Positions 1 through 8,899 of a DNA stretch of 59,859 nt are shown piece after piece. A model generated the notes under the pieces. The model ran no database searches. It saw only the letters and a list, made by a program, of their open reading frames with translations, and was not told where the DNA came from. The stretch covers positions 1 through 59,859 of the forward strand of contig JBNGIS010005747.1 of assembly GCA_049999725.1 (NCBI GenBank). Reading direction: 5' to 3'. Every line of letters begins with the position of its first letter. Positions within the stretch are counted from its first letter, which is position 1. The position numbers and the translations under genes were made by a program. This DNA comes from Haplomitrium mnioides (taxonomy: Eukaryota; Marchantiophyta; Haplomitriopsida; Calobryales).

Positions 1-87
1 AACTTTTGTTTGTAAGATTTTCACCATCAAATTTTTCCTGTTTTTACTTTCGACAAAATAACATCACAAGTCAATACTCTGAAACCA

Positions 88-347
88 GCTCAATCAAAGC
101 CATACATATATTCAAATGTTCTGAAGGTTTTAGAGTGGGAGAAATTAGACTGGAAATTGCTTGTTTGTTGTGGAACCATGAAAGACATCGATGAATACCT
201 TTACCTTTTTGCTAGTGAAGGTGAAAAATTCAACCTAGGCTTTTTGGTCCAAATAACCATGATTAGAGAGTGGCAGTGAGCCCACATCGGGCAGCTTGTG
301 CAGTCACTTGATAACATCATCTAAAGTCGGCTAAGGACGACGACAAG
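88..347 (+). pseudogene. N-terminal exon of the decayed ParB/methyltransferase gene (function unknown)
   Basis: A frame-1 reading runs from about 88 through LEWEKLDWKLL (near 127-160) and KDIDEYLYLF (near 183-213) to about 320. After an apparent one-base loss it continues in frame 3 to AKDDDK at 347. Two stops interrupt it (a TGA near 268 and a TAA near 322). The exon ends AAG at 345-347 against GTAAAA, a reasonable plant donor, and this phase matches the frame that opens at 807. I recognise no domain; the segment is hydrophilic and helix-like. It is assigned to the gene only because frame and splice phase agree. Confidence 0.35.
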
Positions 348-806
348 GTAAAAATCTAAAAACAGTTTTTCATTTGTTTTCTTTTATGCACTGAGTTGGA
401 ACTCAATGGGTGTATAGACTCCAGAGTCCATGCGCGCATGGAATCAAGAGTCCAGGCTCGATTGGACTCTTGAGTCACTGTGCGCTTGGATTCTGGAGTC
501 CATTCTCACTTGAACTCCTTATTCTAGGATTGCTTGGACTCCCGAGTCCATGCGAGCATCGACTCTGGAGTCTTTGTGATCATGGACTTTGGAGTCCCTA
601 CGCACATGGACTTCAGAGTCCAAGCGCGCAAAAACTTTAGAGTCATTTTGCGAATGGACTATGGTATCCATGCGTGAATGAACTCTTGAGTCCATTAACG
701 TAAGGACTCCCGATTGTTTTAACTTAGACTGTAGGTTTAATACATTTTTACTCATTATAAACATATGGGGATTTTATGCTTTACTTCTTTGATTTTTTTT
801 TCTTAG
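348..806 (+). other. Probable intron 1 of the decayed gene
   Basis: It starts GTAAAAATC at 348 and ends TTTCTTAG at 799-806 behind a T-rich tract, and it joins two reading-frame segments in phase. Most of its length (414-714) is the 24 bp palindromic minisatellite. The open frames inside it on both strands are products of that repeat, whose 24 bp unit is a multiple of three. Confidence 0.45.
414..714. repeat. 24 bp palindromic minisatellite, cluster 1 (about 12 copies)
   Basis: GAGTCC recurs at 24 bp steps with degenerate copies. The best-preserved copy (about 424-447) reads GAGTCCATGCG followed by the reverse complement of those 11 bases (one mismatch), then two spacer bases. The consensus is therefore a 22 bp perfect palindrome with an alternating purine/pyrimidine centre (ATGCGCGCAT). 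Copies differ by scattered substitutions. The array lies in intron 1 of the ParB/methyltransferase pseudogene. Confidence 0.8.
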
Positions 807-1241
807 TTCACTCGATGTTTGGTGGACTCCGTTGCCTACCCAAGCACAAAGCGCGTCAAACGAGACTTCATCAAGCTTGCCATCAACATCAAACTGCTGA
901 AGCCCAAGCGGAGAGTCCATATTCACCAACTAGTGCCGCATCCAATCGTGGCGACAATGTCAGTAGCAACAGTTGGACCATCAGCTACAAAAAAGAGAAA
1001 GGCGGTGGAGCTAGTCAAGGCTCCAAAAAAGAAGAAACAGACCATGCCAAAGAAGAAGCCTGTTCCGGCACCAGTTATTGAAGAGGAGCCAGCACCCTCC
1101 CAATCTTCAACAAGGTCATCTTCTGTAGCCCCTTCGTCGTCAACTTCAAGCTGCTCAGATGAGGAAGTAGACCCGGAGCTTGTACAGGCTCCAACATCAA
1201 GATCAAAAAGGCAATCGCACAAGGGGCTGCGAACCTTTTAA
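807..1241 (+). pseudogene. Lys-rich and Ser-rich linker segment of the decayed gene
   Basis: This frame-3 segment is open for about 145 codons with no ATG at its left edge, as expected for an internal exon starting at the acceptor at 806/807. It contains clustered basic stretches (TKKRKA near 987-1004, KAPKKKK near 1017-1037 and PKKKP) that resemble nuclear-localisation signals. A Ser-rich acidic stretch follows (SSSTSSCSDEEVDPE). The same frame continues beyond the TAA at 1239-1241, through further TAA/TAG codons, for about 70 more codons into the ParB-like region, so this stop is probably secondary damage. No enzymatic motif is seen. Confidence 0.5.
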
Positions 1242-1299
1242 GAATAAGAGCAGGTGGACCCTTAGATAATGTCTAAGGAAGATAAGAATAAAATTCAAT

Positions 1300-1764
1300 A
1301 GTCTGCAATCCAACAATGTAGAGTCCAATACGAACCTATTACAATTTGGTTGAAGAATTTAAACCTTCCAAAATCTAGAATGGACAATTGGGGGCTATTC
1401 TAGACTAGGAGGTTGAATGAGGACTTTGTTGAGCTTCTAGTGTAGAGAATGCTCACCAATAAATATGCGCATAGTTTTTTTTATTGTTGTTGTAGACCCA
1501 AAGTGCTGGTTGAATGATAGGTCAGAGTTCGATCTAATTAACCTTGACAAGTATAGGTACGAGATTGCAAGAGGCAATCACAGTGATGCCATACGGCAAC
1601 TTCTAATCACAAAATATAGAGCAAAGAATCCAATGCTATCGCTCTGCAACTGTTATGTGTATATGGGCTTGACTCCAACAGAGGCCCATATTTTTGCAAC
1701 AAATGACAATTACGACCAACGATACAGGTTGGAAATGAACTCAATTCAAAAGGTCGAATATTAG
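1300..1764 (+). pseudogene. ParB/sulfiredoxin-like domain of the decayed gene
   Basis: The frame-3 reading (PITIWLKNLN, MDNWGLF, NEDFVELLV, the last two each followed by TAG) shifts to frame 1 in the T-rich stretch at about 1470-1485. It then gives YEIARGNHSDAIRQLL (about 1558-1605), CNCYVYMGLTPTEAHIFA and NDNYDQRY (about 1702-1725). ParB/Srx folds typically have a GxHR box on a short helix followed by a segment ending in an N-x-x-R-like box. Here GNH at 1573-1581 and NDNYDQR fit those places, although the usual Arg after His is Ser. This ParB assignment is inference from pattern and from the methyltransferase downstream. The frame closes with TAG at 1762, but related-looking coding text continues to about 2100. 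Confidence 0.4.
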
Positions 1765-2275
1765 CATCAAAAGTTCATAGAGAGTGGGATGGTGTCATCC
1801 CCAAAATTAAAATGAGAGTTGGTGGAGAAGACCCTAGAGATTAAGCCAAAGTCAACTCTTGAGAAGACAGTCACTTCTCAAGACAATTGGTTCCAGCTTG
1901 CATTTTGAAGTGGTGAGCTCTGGGATTTACAACAAAGTATTTTTTTCAATGTGAGAGAAGAACACCGTCAAGGTCCAGAAGCCAAAGGTCAAAGGCTCCT
2001 TGAGAATGGAGGACATGAAGTAGACACCTTGGAGGTCCCTTTAGGGTCTTCTTGATGAAATAAAAATCTCGGTTTTTGAAACATATTGAACCTGGAGAGC
2101 TATTGATTGGAGAGATGTCTAGTGAATTGGAGAGACACAAGGTTTTGGTGGTGATGGTGAAGTCTTTTTGCTCCGAAGTGTACTAAAAAACATAAGAAGA
2201 AGTAAGGATAGAGTACCCATCCACACCGAAGAGTTGAAGATGTCATCGTTCTATTCAAGTTTTGAGAAATTGTTG

Positions 2276-2513
2276 GTAAGTGTTTTTTCTTTTCTAAATT
2301 TTGATTTCTAATTTGTTTTCAATTTGCTTTTGAAGGTTTGAGAGTCCATGTGCGCATGGACTCTCGAGTCCCTGCAGGAATGGATTCTCAAGAGTCCTTG
2401 CGTGCATAGACTCTTGAGTCCATACGTAGATGGCAGCCTAGTCTCTCCTTGTCATCTACTCAAAGTTTTTGTTCTTTGTTTTAGTCTAACTTGTTTCTCT
2501 ATTTTTTTACAAG
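2276..2513 (+). other. Probable intron 2 of the decayed gene
   Basis: It has a donor GTAAGTG at 2276 and an acceptor TTTTTTTACAAG ending at 2513. Its body is AT-rich and contains the second cluster of the 24 bp GAGTCC palindromic repeat (2342-2441). Confidence 0.5.
2342..2441. repeat. 24 bp palindromic minisatellite, cluster 2 (about 4 copies)
   Basis: GAGTCC recurs at 24-26 bp with the same core as cluster 1; the copy at 2343-2364 (GAGTCCATGTG then CGCATGGACTC) is one base short of a perfect 22 bp palindrome. It lies in intron 2. Confidence 0.75.
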
Positions 2514-3799
2514 GCGAAAAACTTTCAAATGACAGCTGACCAAAAAATTGACGACCGTTGCTAAAGGTCAAAAGAAATTGGGGGTCAAAGAAGCCCTCGC
2601 TGATGAAGATCAATCCTCGACTCTTGTCTCCTACCACCCTGCTTTTCTGCTCTACTGCTAGAAAGCAAGAGAGTGGAAGGCAAGACAATTAAATGAAGTT
2701 GCTGCTCTTCCAACTAAAGGAGGGTCTGATGAGCAAGACGAGGACTTAATTGCTTATGTCAATTGACTCAATGTGGCATTTTATCAAGTCCATCGGGAGT
2801 CTAATGCTTGATAGTTGAAGGGTTTAGTGAAACCAAGATGTTTCACTTTAGCTATTCCTGATATTTCTTACAACTATAACGCTAAAGAATGTAAGCATGA
2901 TGATTCAGAACCCTTCACAAAGGATGATATTTTTTGATGTGGTTTCTTCTTTTGTGGATGTTGCTACTTTTGAGTTTTGGTCTTTTGTAATTATCCACTC
3001 TTCACAATAGTTTGGCATTGTCGAGGATGCTTTATTGGAGGTTTGTTGTACCATCGACCACGACATCTCACAAGTTGTACTTTGATTTTTCATCTAATAG
3101 TTTATCTATTTTATTTTTCCTTTACTTTTTTTCCTTTGTCTTTTGTGTTTGTTTTTGTTACTACAAAAGTAATATTCATTATTTAGGGTGGTCCTACAAT
3201 CACTCATGCCCATGAGTATTGGACTGTGGGCTACTTGATGAAGGAGGGCAAGTGGAGCATGAAGCTCTTCAACTTGCAAACTGATGATGCCACTGGTCAT
3301 CCTTGCCAAATAATGCGGAATGTGTTCAGCTCACCGTCTGTGTCTTCCAAGCTTCAACATCTAGGAGATGATGGTCTTGTGAATGTTTACCAAAAGCCTC
3401 AAGCTTTGTGTAAGTTTTTCACTAACCATTTAACAATAGAGCAAGATTGGATTTTAGATCTTTGCTCAAGGTTTGGCACAAGCTTTGTCTGTGCTTAAAG
3501 CTTATGCAAAATTGCATTGTCGTGGAATATGATAGAGGTCAATCTATCTATATTCCTTAGAGAGCTTTTGACAATGGCTTCTTTTCCATTCGATGTGACC
3601 GAGTCACAGATTGTATATGTGTACCACAAGAAGCCTGTTCCTCCTAGCACTAAGTGAATCTGGTGATTTTGTTGCAATTTTTGGGACTGGAAAGTCTTAA
3701 CAAGACTCTTTAATGGCTGCAGATGCTGAAGCTTCTTAGGCAATAGATTTAGATGAGACTATTTCTCTTGAATAAGATAGGGATGTAGCATCAAACTAA
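2514..3799 (+). pseudogene. Beta-class N4/N6 DNA methyltransferase domain, decayed
   Basis: The frame-1 reading FTLAIPDISYNYNAKE (about 2842-2889) has DISY at 2860-2871, where this class carries the catalytic DPPY (motif IV), so the active site is lost. WSFVIIHSSQ near 2978-3007 follows after a one-base frame change. After a probable short intron (3077-3186), exon 4 has a weakly conserved middle, then QKPQALCKFF (KP at 3394-3399) and WILDLCSRFGTSFVCA (3448-3495). The latter matches the SAM-binding DxxxGxG motif with the first Gly changed. After another shift comes NCIVVEYDRGQ, where the acidic residue that binds the ribose is expected. The final frame AEAS, TAG, AIDLDETISLE ends at 3797-3799. 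The motif order supports the beta class. Target base cannot be told. Confidence 0.6.
3077..3186 (+). other. Possible intron 3 of the decayed gene
   Basis: A T-rich 110 bp stretch, high in TTTT runs, ends at TTATTTAG (3179-3186) before a clear coding resumption (GGPTITHAHEYW, frame 1). The donor is uncertain; GTACTTTG at 3077 is the best candidate. Confidence 0.35.
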
Positions 3800-3987
3800 T
3801 GTAATTTTTGTACATAATGAAGTATTTTTCTCACAAAATATTATTTGATTCTTTTTTTTTTCTTGTTGCATTACAAATCCAATTTAAGTATTTTCTTCAC
3901 AATTCAATTTCTTTCGCAAAATTATTTTTGAACAAAACATATTTGTTTTCATTAAAATTAGCAACAAGATCTATGCTTGCAAGGAAG
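3800..3987. other. AT-rich 3' flank, nothing recognised
   Basis: The stretch is AT-rich with T tracts and follows the pseudogene stop. A 3' untranslated region would fit. I see no gene, repeat or RNA. Confidence 0.3.
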
Positions 3988-4345
3988 GTCCCTACGTCCA
4001 ATTACTCGGTAGTCCATGCTTACATGGATTTTTGTTGTCCATGCGCGTATTGGATTTAGTTGTTCAAGCTTGCGTGGGATTCAATTATCCATGTGCGCAT
4101 AGGCTCTAGTTGCTGAAGCTCACTTGGGCTTCAGTTGTCCAAGCACGCATTGGTTTTAGTAGTCTTTTCACAATTTTGCTTTAACAATCCTCTTGCGCCT
4201 ACATATTTGGGCTCTAGTTCAAAGTTCATGTACGTAGCAGTCTCAACATTCCATGAGTGTCTGAGCTTTAGCATTCCAAGTGCAAAGTTGCTTCAACAAT
4301 CTCTACATGCATAAGCTTTAAAAATACAATTCAAAGTTCATGCGT
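3988..4345. repeat. 25 bp degenerate minisatellite related to the intron arrays (cluster 3)
   Basis: From about 4010 the units run GTCC/ATCC-ATGCGCGTAT-TGGATTTAGTT with a 25 bp step for about six copies, then become irregular (TTCATGCGTGCATAAGC and similar). The core TCCATGCGCGCATGGA is shared with the 24 bp intronic repeats. It therefore brackets the coding part of the pseudogene on its 3' side. Confidence 0.65.
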
Positions 4346-4629
4346 GCATAAGCATCTTTTTGATTGAATATAACAAAATCTTTTCTGACAAAATTTGAAC
4401 GTTTCATCAATTTTTGAAATTAATGATATCTTGGTTAGTTTTGAAAATATTTAACATCACATGTTGTGTATATTTTGTATATTTTTTGTTTTGTAATGCT
4501 CGTGCTTTTTAAAACATAAATTATGAAAACATATTTGATGATATTCTCATGACAAGATTTGTTTTGAAAATATTATGAACTTGAAATAAGTAATTTTGAT
4601 ACACAAAATTATATTTTTCTTGCAAAAAA
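4346..4629. other. AT-rich spacer, nothing recognised
   Basis: Very AT-rich DNA without open frames or repeats of note, between the minisatellite and the CACTA-like end. Confidence 0.3.
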
Positions 4630-4738
4630 GCGCTACTAGTGTCAAAATCATGATTTTAGATGCTAAAGTTTCAAAATTGGTTTTTGAGAGCGAAAAATGA
4701 AACACGAAGCCAGTAGCGGTTCTAGGTTCAATGTAGTG
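4630..4738. mobile_element. Candidate right end of a CACTA-type DNA transposon
   Basis: Read on the minus strand, the edge at 4738 begins CACTACATTGAACC and is followed by CCGCTACTGG and, about 75 bp further, CACTAGTAGCGC. CACTA (En/Spm) elements end in 5'-CACTA and carry short subterminal repeats in both orientations; here CGCTACT (4631-4637) and AGTAGCG (4712-4718) form such an inverted pair. The satellite begins within ~5 bp of this edge. The other end and any 3 bp target duplication are outside the window, so the call rests on one terminus. If correct, the ParB/methyltransferase pseudogene could be transposon cargo. Confidence 0.4.
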
Positions 4739-5299
4739 GTTGTTTAGGCAACTATAAGATCAAGAAGTAGAGTTGGGTACTTTGAGATTGTTAAAGAACA
4801 TAAGACTATGGTAGTATGAGATTGTATGAGAATCATGGGATGTTTAAAGAACATAATGCTAGGCTACTATGAGATTTAGAAGTAAAGGTGAGTACTCAAA
4901 GATATTTTAAGAACACAAAACTAGGGTAGTATGAGATTGTAAGAAAACATGGGATCTTTCAAGAACATTAGACTAGGCTACTAGGAAATCTACAAGTAGA
5001 GTAGGATGCTCTGAAATCTAATGAGAACATAAGACTATGGTAGTATGAGATTGTCAAGAAATATAGGATCTTTTGAGAACAAATGACTAGGCTACTTTGA
5101 AATCTATAAGTAGAGTTGGACACTCTAAGATCTTTTGAGAACATAAGACTATGGTCCAAAGAGATTTTTTGGAAACATGGGATCTTTAAAGCACACAAAA
5201 CTAGGCTATGTTGAGATCTAGAAGTAGAGTTGGGTATTGTTAGATCTTTTGAGAAAACAAAACTAGGGCAGTATGAGATTGTCGGGTATCATGGGATCT

Positions 5300-8200
5300 T
5301 TTGAGAACATAAGACTAGGCTACTTTGTGATCAAGAAGTGGAGTTGGGTAATTTGAGATCTTTTGAGAATATAAGACTAGGGTAGTATGGGATTGTTGGG
5401 AAAGTTGGGATCTTGTAAGGTGATAAGACTAGGTTACTTTAAGATCTAAAGAAGAATTAGGTACTCTAAGATATTTTGAGAACATACGACTAGGGTAGTA
5501 TGAGATTGTCTGGAATTATAGGATCTTTTGAGAACATAAGAGTAGGCTACTATGAGATCTAGAAGTGGAGTTGGGTACAGTAAGATCTTTTGAGAAAATA
5601 AAATTAAGGTGGTGTGAGATTGTCAGGAAACATGGGATGTATTGAGAGCAAAAGATGAAGGTAGTACAAGATTGTCGAGAAACATAGAATCTTTTGAGAA
5701 CATAAAACTAGGCTACTTTGAGATCTAGAAGCAAAGTTTGGTATAGTGAGATCATTTGAGAACATAGGCCTAGGGTAGTATGAGTTTTTCGAAAGTGATG
5801 GGATCTTTTGAGAACTCAAAACTAGGCTACTATGAGATCTAGAAGTAGAGCTGGGTACTCTAAGGTCTTTTTAAAACATTAGACTAGAGTAGTATGTGAT
5901 TGTTGCAAAACATGGGATCCTTTGAGAATATAAGACTAGGGTACTATAAGATCTCAAAGTAGCGTTGGGTATCGTGAGATCTTTTGAGAACATAAGACTA
6001 GGGTAGTATAAGATTGTTGGGTATCATGGGATCTTTTGAGAACATAAGACTAGGCTACTTTGTGATCAAGAAGTAGAGTTGGGTAACCAGGGATCTTTTG
6101 AGAACATAAAACTAGGGTAGCATTGGATTGTTGGGAAAGATGGGATCTTTTGAGATGATAAGACTAGGTTACTTTAAGATCTAAAGTAGAGTTGGGTACT
6201 CTAAGATCTTTTGAGAACATACAACTAGGGTAGTATGAGATTGTTGAGAATTATATGCGAACATAAGACTAGGCTACTATGAGATCTAGAAGTAGAGTTG
6301 GGCACCGTGAGATCTTTTGAGAAAATAAGATTAGGATGGTATGAGATTTTCAAGAAACATGGGATCTTTTGAGAGTATAAGGTGAAGGTCGTATGAGATT
6401 GTCAGGAAACATGGGATCTTTGGAGAATATAAAGCTAGGCTACTTTGAAATCTAGAAGCAAAGTTGGGGTATAGTGAGATCATTTGAGAGCACAAGCCTA
6501 GGGTAGTTAGAGTTTCTCTGAAGTGATGGGATCTTTTGAGAACATAAAAGTAGGCTACTATAAGATCTAGAAGCAAAGTTGGATAATCTAAGGTCTTTTG
6601 AGAACATAAGACTAGGGTACTATGTGATTGTCAAGAAACATGGAATCTTTTGAGAATAAAAGACTAGGGTACTTTGAGATCCAAAAGTAGCGTTGGGTAC
6701 CGTGAGATCTTTTGAGAACATAAGACTAAGGTAGTATAAGATTGTTGGGTATTATGGGATCTTTTGAGAACATAAGACTAGGCTACTTTGTGATCAAGAA
6801 TTAGAGTTGGGTAATCTGAGATCTTTTGAGAGCATAAGACTAGGGTAGTATAGGAATGTTGGTAAAGATGGGATATTTTGAGATGAAAAGACTAGGCTGC
6901 CTTAATTTCTAAAGTAGAGTTGGGTACTCTTAGATCTTTTGAGAACATACAACTAGAGTAGTATAAGATTGTCGAGAATTATAGGATCTTTTGAGAATAT
7001 AAGACTAGGCTACTATAAGATCTAGAGGTAGAGTTGGGTATTGTGAGATCTTTTGAGAAAATGGAATTAGGGTTGTATGAGATTGTGAGGAAACATGGGA
7101 TCTTTTGAGAGCATAAGATGAAGGTAGTATGAGATTGTCAAGAATAATAGGATCTCTTGAGAACATAAAACTAGGCTACTTTGAGATCTAGAAGCAAAGT
7201 TGGGTATCGTGAGATCATTTGAGAACATAAGCCTAGAGTAGTATAAGTTTTTTGAAAGTGATGGGATTTTTCAAGAACATAAGACTAGGCTACTATGAGA
7301 TCTAGAAGTAGAGTTGGGTACTCTAAGGTCTTTTGAGAACATCAGACTAGGGTACTATGTGATTGTCAAGAAACATGGTATCTTTTGAGAATATAAGACT
7401 AGGGCATTTTGAGATCAAAAAGTAGTGTTGGGTTCCTTGAGATCTTTTGACAAAATAAAACTTGGGTAGTATAAGTTTTTCGGGAGTCATATGAGCTTCT
7501 AAGAATATAAGGCTAGGCTAATTTGTGATCAAGAAGTAGAGTTGGGTAATATGAGATCTTTTGAGAACATAAGACTAGGGTAGTATGGGATTGTTGGGAA
7601 AGATGGGATCTTTTAAGATGATAAGACTAGGTTACTTTTAAATCTAAAGTAGAGTTAGGTACTCTAAGATCTTTTGAGAACATAGAACTAGGGTAGTATG
7701 AGATTATCGGGAATTATGAGATCTTTCAAGAACATAAGATTAGGCTAATATGAGGTCTAGAAGTAGAGTTGGGTACCGTGAGATCTTTTGAGAAAATAAG
7801 ATTAGGGTGGTATGAGATTATCAGGAAACATAGGATCTTTTGAGAGCATAAGATGAAGATAGTATGAGATTGTCGAGAATGATACGATCTTTTGAGAACA
7901 TAAAACTAGGCTACTTTGAGAATTAGAAGCAAAGTGGGGTACAATGAGATCATTTGAGAACATAGGCCTAGGGTAGTATGAGTTTTTCGAAAGTGATGGG
8001 ATTTTTTGAGAACATAAGACTAGGCTACTATGAGATCTAGAAGTAGAGTTGGGAACTCTAAGGTCTTTTGAGAACATATGACTAGGGTAGTATGTGGTTG
8101 TTGGGAAATATAGGATCCTTTGAGAATATAAGACTAGGGCATTTTGAGATCAAAAAATAGTGTTTGGTACCTTGAGATTTTTTGACAACATAAAAATTAG

Positions 8201-8500
8201 GGCCGTATGAGTTTTTCAAGAGTCATGGGATCTTCAGAGAACATAGGACTAGGCTACTTTGTGATCAAGAAGTAGAGTTGGGTAATCTAAGATCCTTTGA
8301 GAACATAAGACTAGGGTAGTATGGGATTGTTGGGAAAGATGGGATCTTTTGAGATGATAAGACTAGGTTACTTTTAGATCTAAAGTAGAGTTGGGTACTC
8401 TAAGATCTTTTGAGAACATATGACTAGGGTAGTATGAGATTGTTGAGAATTATGGGATCTTTCGAGAACATAAGATTAGGCTACTATAAGATCTAGAAGT
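5300..8500. repeat. ~735 bp higher-order repeat within satellite block A
   Basis: A marker variant (TTTGTGATCAAGAAG) recurs with its GTGATC at 5327, 6062, 6790, 7524 and 8261, steps of 735, 728, 734 and 737 bp. Between markers the order of subunit variants is the same, about six 62 bp and seven 52 bp units, with one place where two B units are adjacent. This is a 13-subunit higher-order repeat in roughly four to five tandem copies. Confidence 0.8.
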
Positions 8501-8899
8501 AGAGTTGGGTACTCTCAGATCTTTTGAGAACATCACACTAGGGTAGTACAAGGTTGGGAATGATAGGATCTTTTGAGAACATAAGACTAGGCTACTATAA
8601 GATCTAGAAGTAGAGTTGGGCACCATGAGATCTTTTGAGAACATAAGACAAGGGTTGTATGAGATTGTCAAGAAACATGGGATCTTTTAGGAATACAAGA
8701 CAAGGTTAGGTTTAGATCTAGAAATAGAGTTGGGTACATGAGATCTTTTGAGAACACAAGACTAGGGTAGCATGAGTTTTTTGGGATTCATGGGATCTTT
8801 TGAGAACATATGACTGGGCTACTATGAGATCTAGAGGTAGAGCTAGGTACTTGAAGATCTTCTAAGAACATAAGACTAGGGTAGTTTGAGATTGTCGAG

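Larger units (their letters stand above)
88..3799 (+). pseudogene. Decayed multi-exon gene: ParB-like domain plus beta-class DNA amino-methyltransferase
   Basis: A coherent but broken coding path can be followed in at least four exons: ~88-347, 807-2275, 2514-~3076 and 3187-3799. They are joined by plausible GT...AG introns and interrupted by many TAG/TAA/TGA codons and several single-base frame shifts. In order the product has an N-terminal segment of unknown function, a Lys/Ser-rich linker, a ParB/sulfiredoxin-like region, and a methyltransferase region with the motif order DPPY-like, KP, DxxxGxG. That order is the one known for beta-class N4-cytosine/N6-adenine DNA methyltransferases. Coding length would be near 950 codons. 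The last frame closes at TAA 3797-3799 after an acidic tail. The left end may lie outside the window. The ParB-plus-methyltransferase combination is familiar from bacteria and phages; finding it with introns in a plant-like genome is unusual. Domain calls are by eye and need a profile search. Confidence 0.55.

Noticed and set aside
414-714. CRISPR-like array
   Set aside because: The 24 bp units are directly adjacent and degenerate, with no unique spacers, and the context is eukaryotic.
410-764. ORFs on both strands in intron 1 with an 8-residue repeat
   Set aside because: Produced by the 24 bp palindromic minisatellite, which is open in both directions. No coding evidence.
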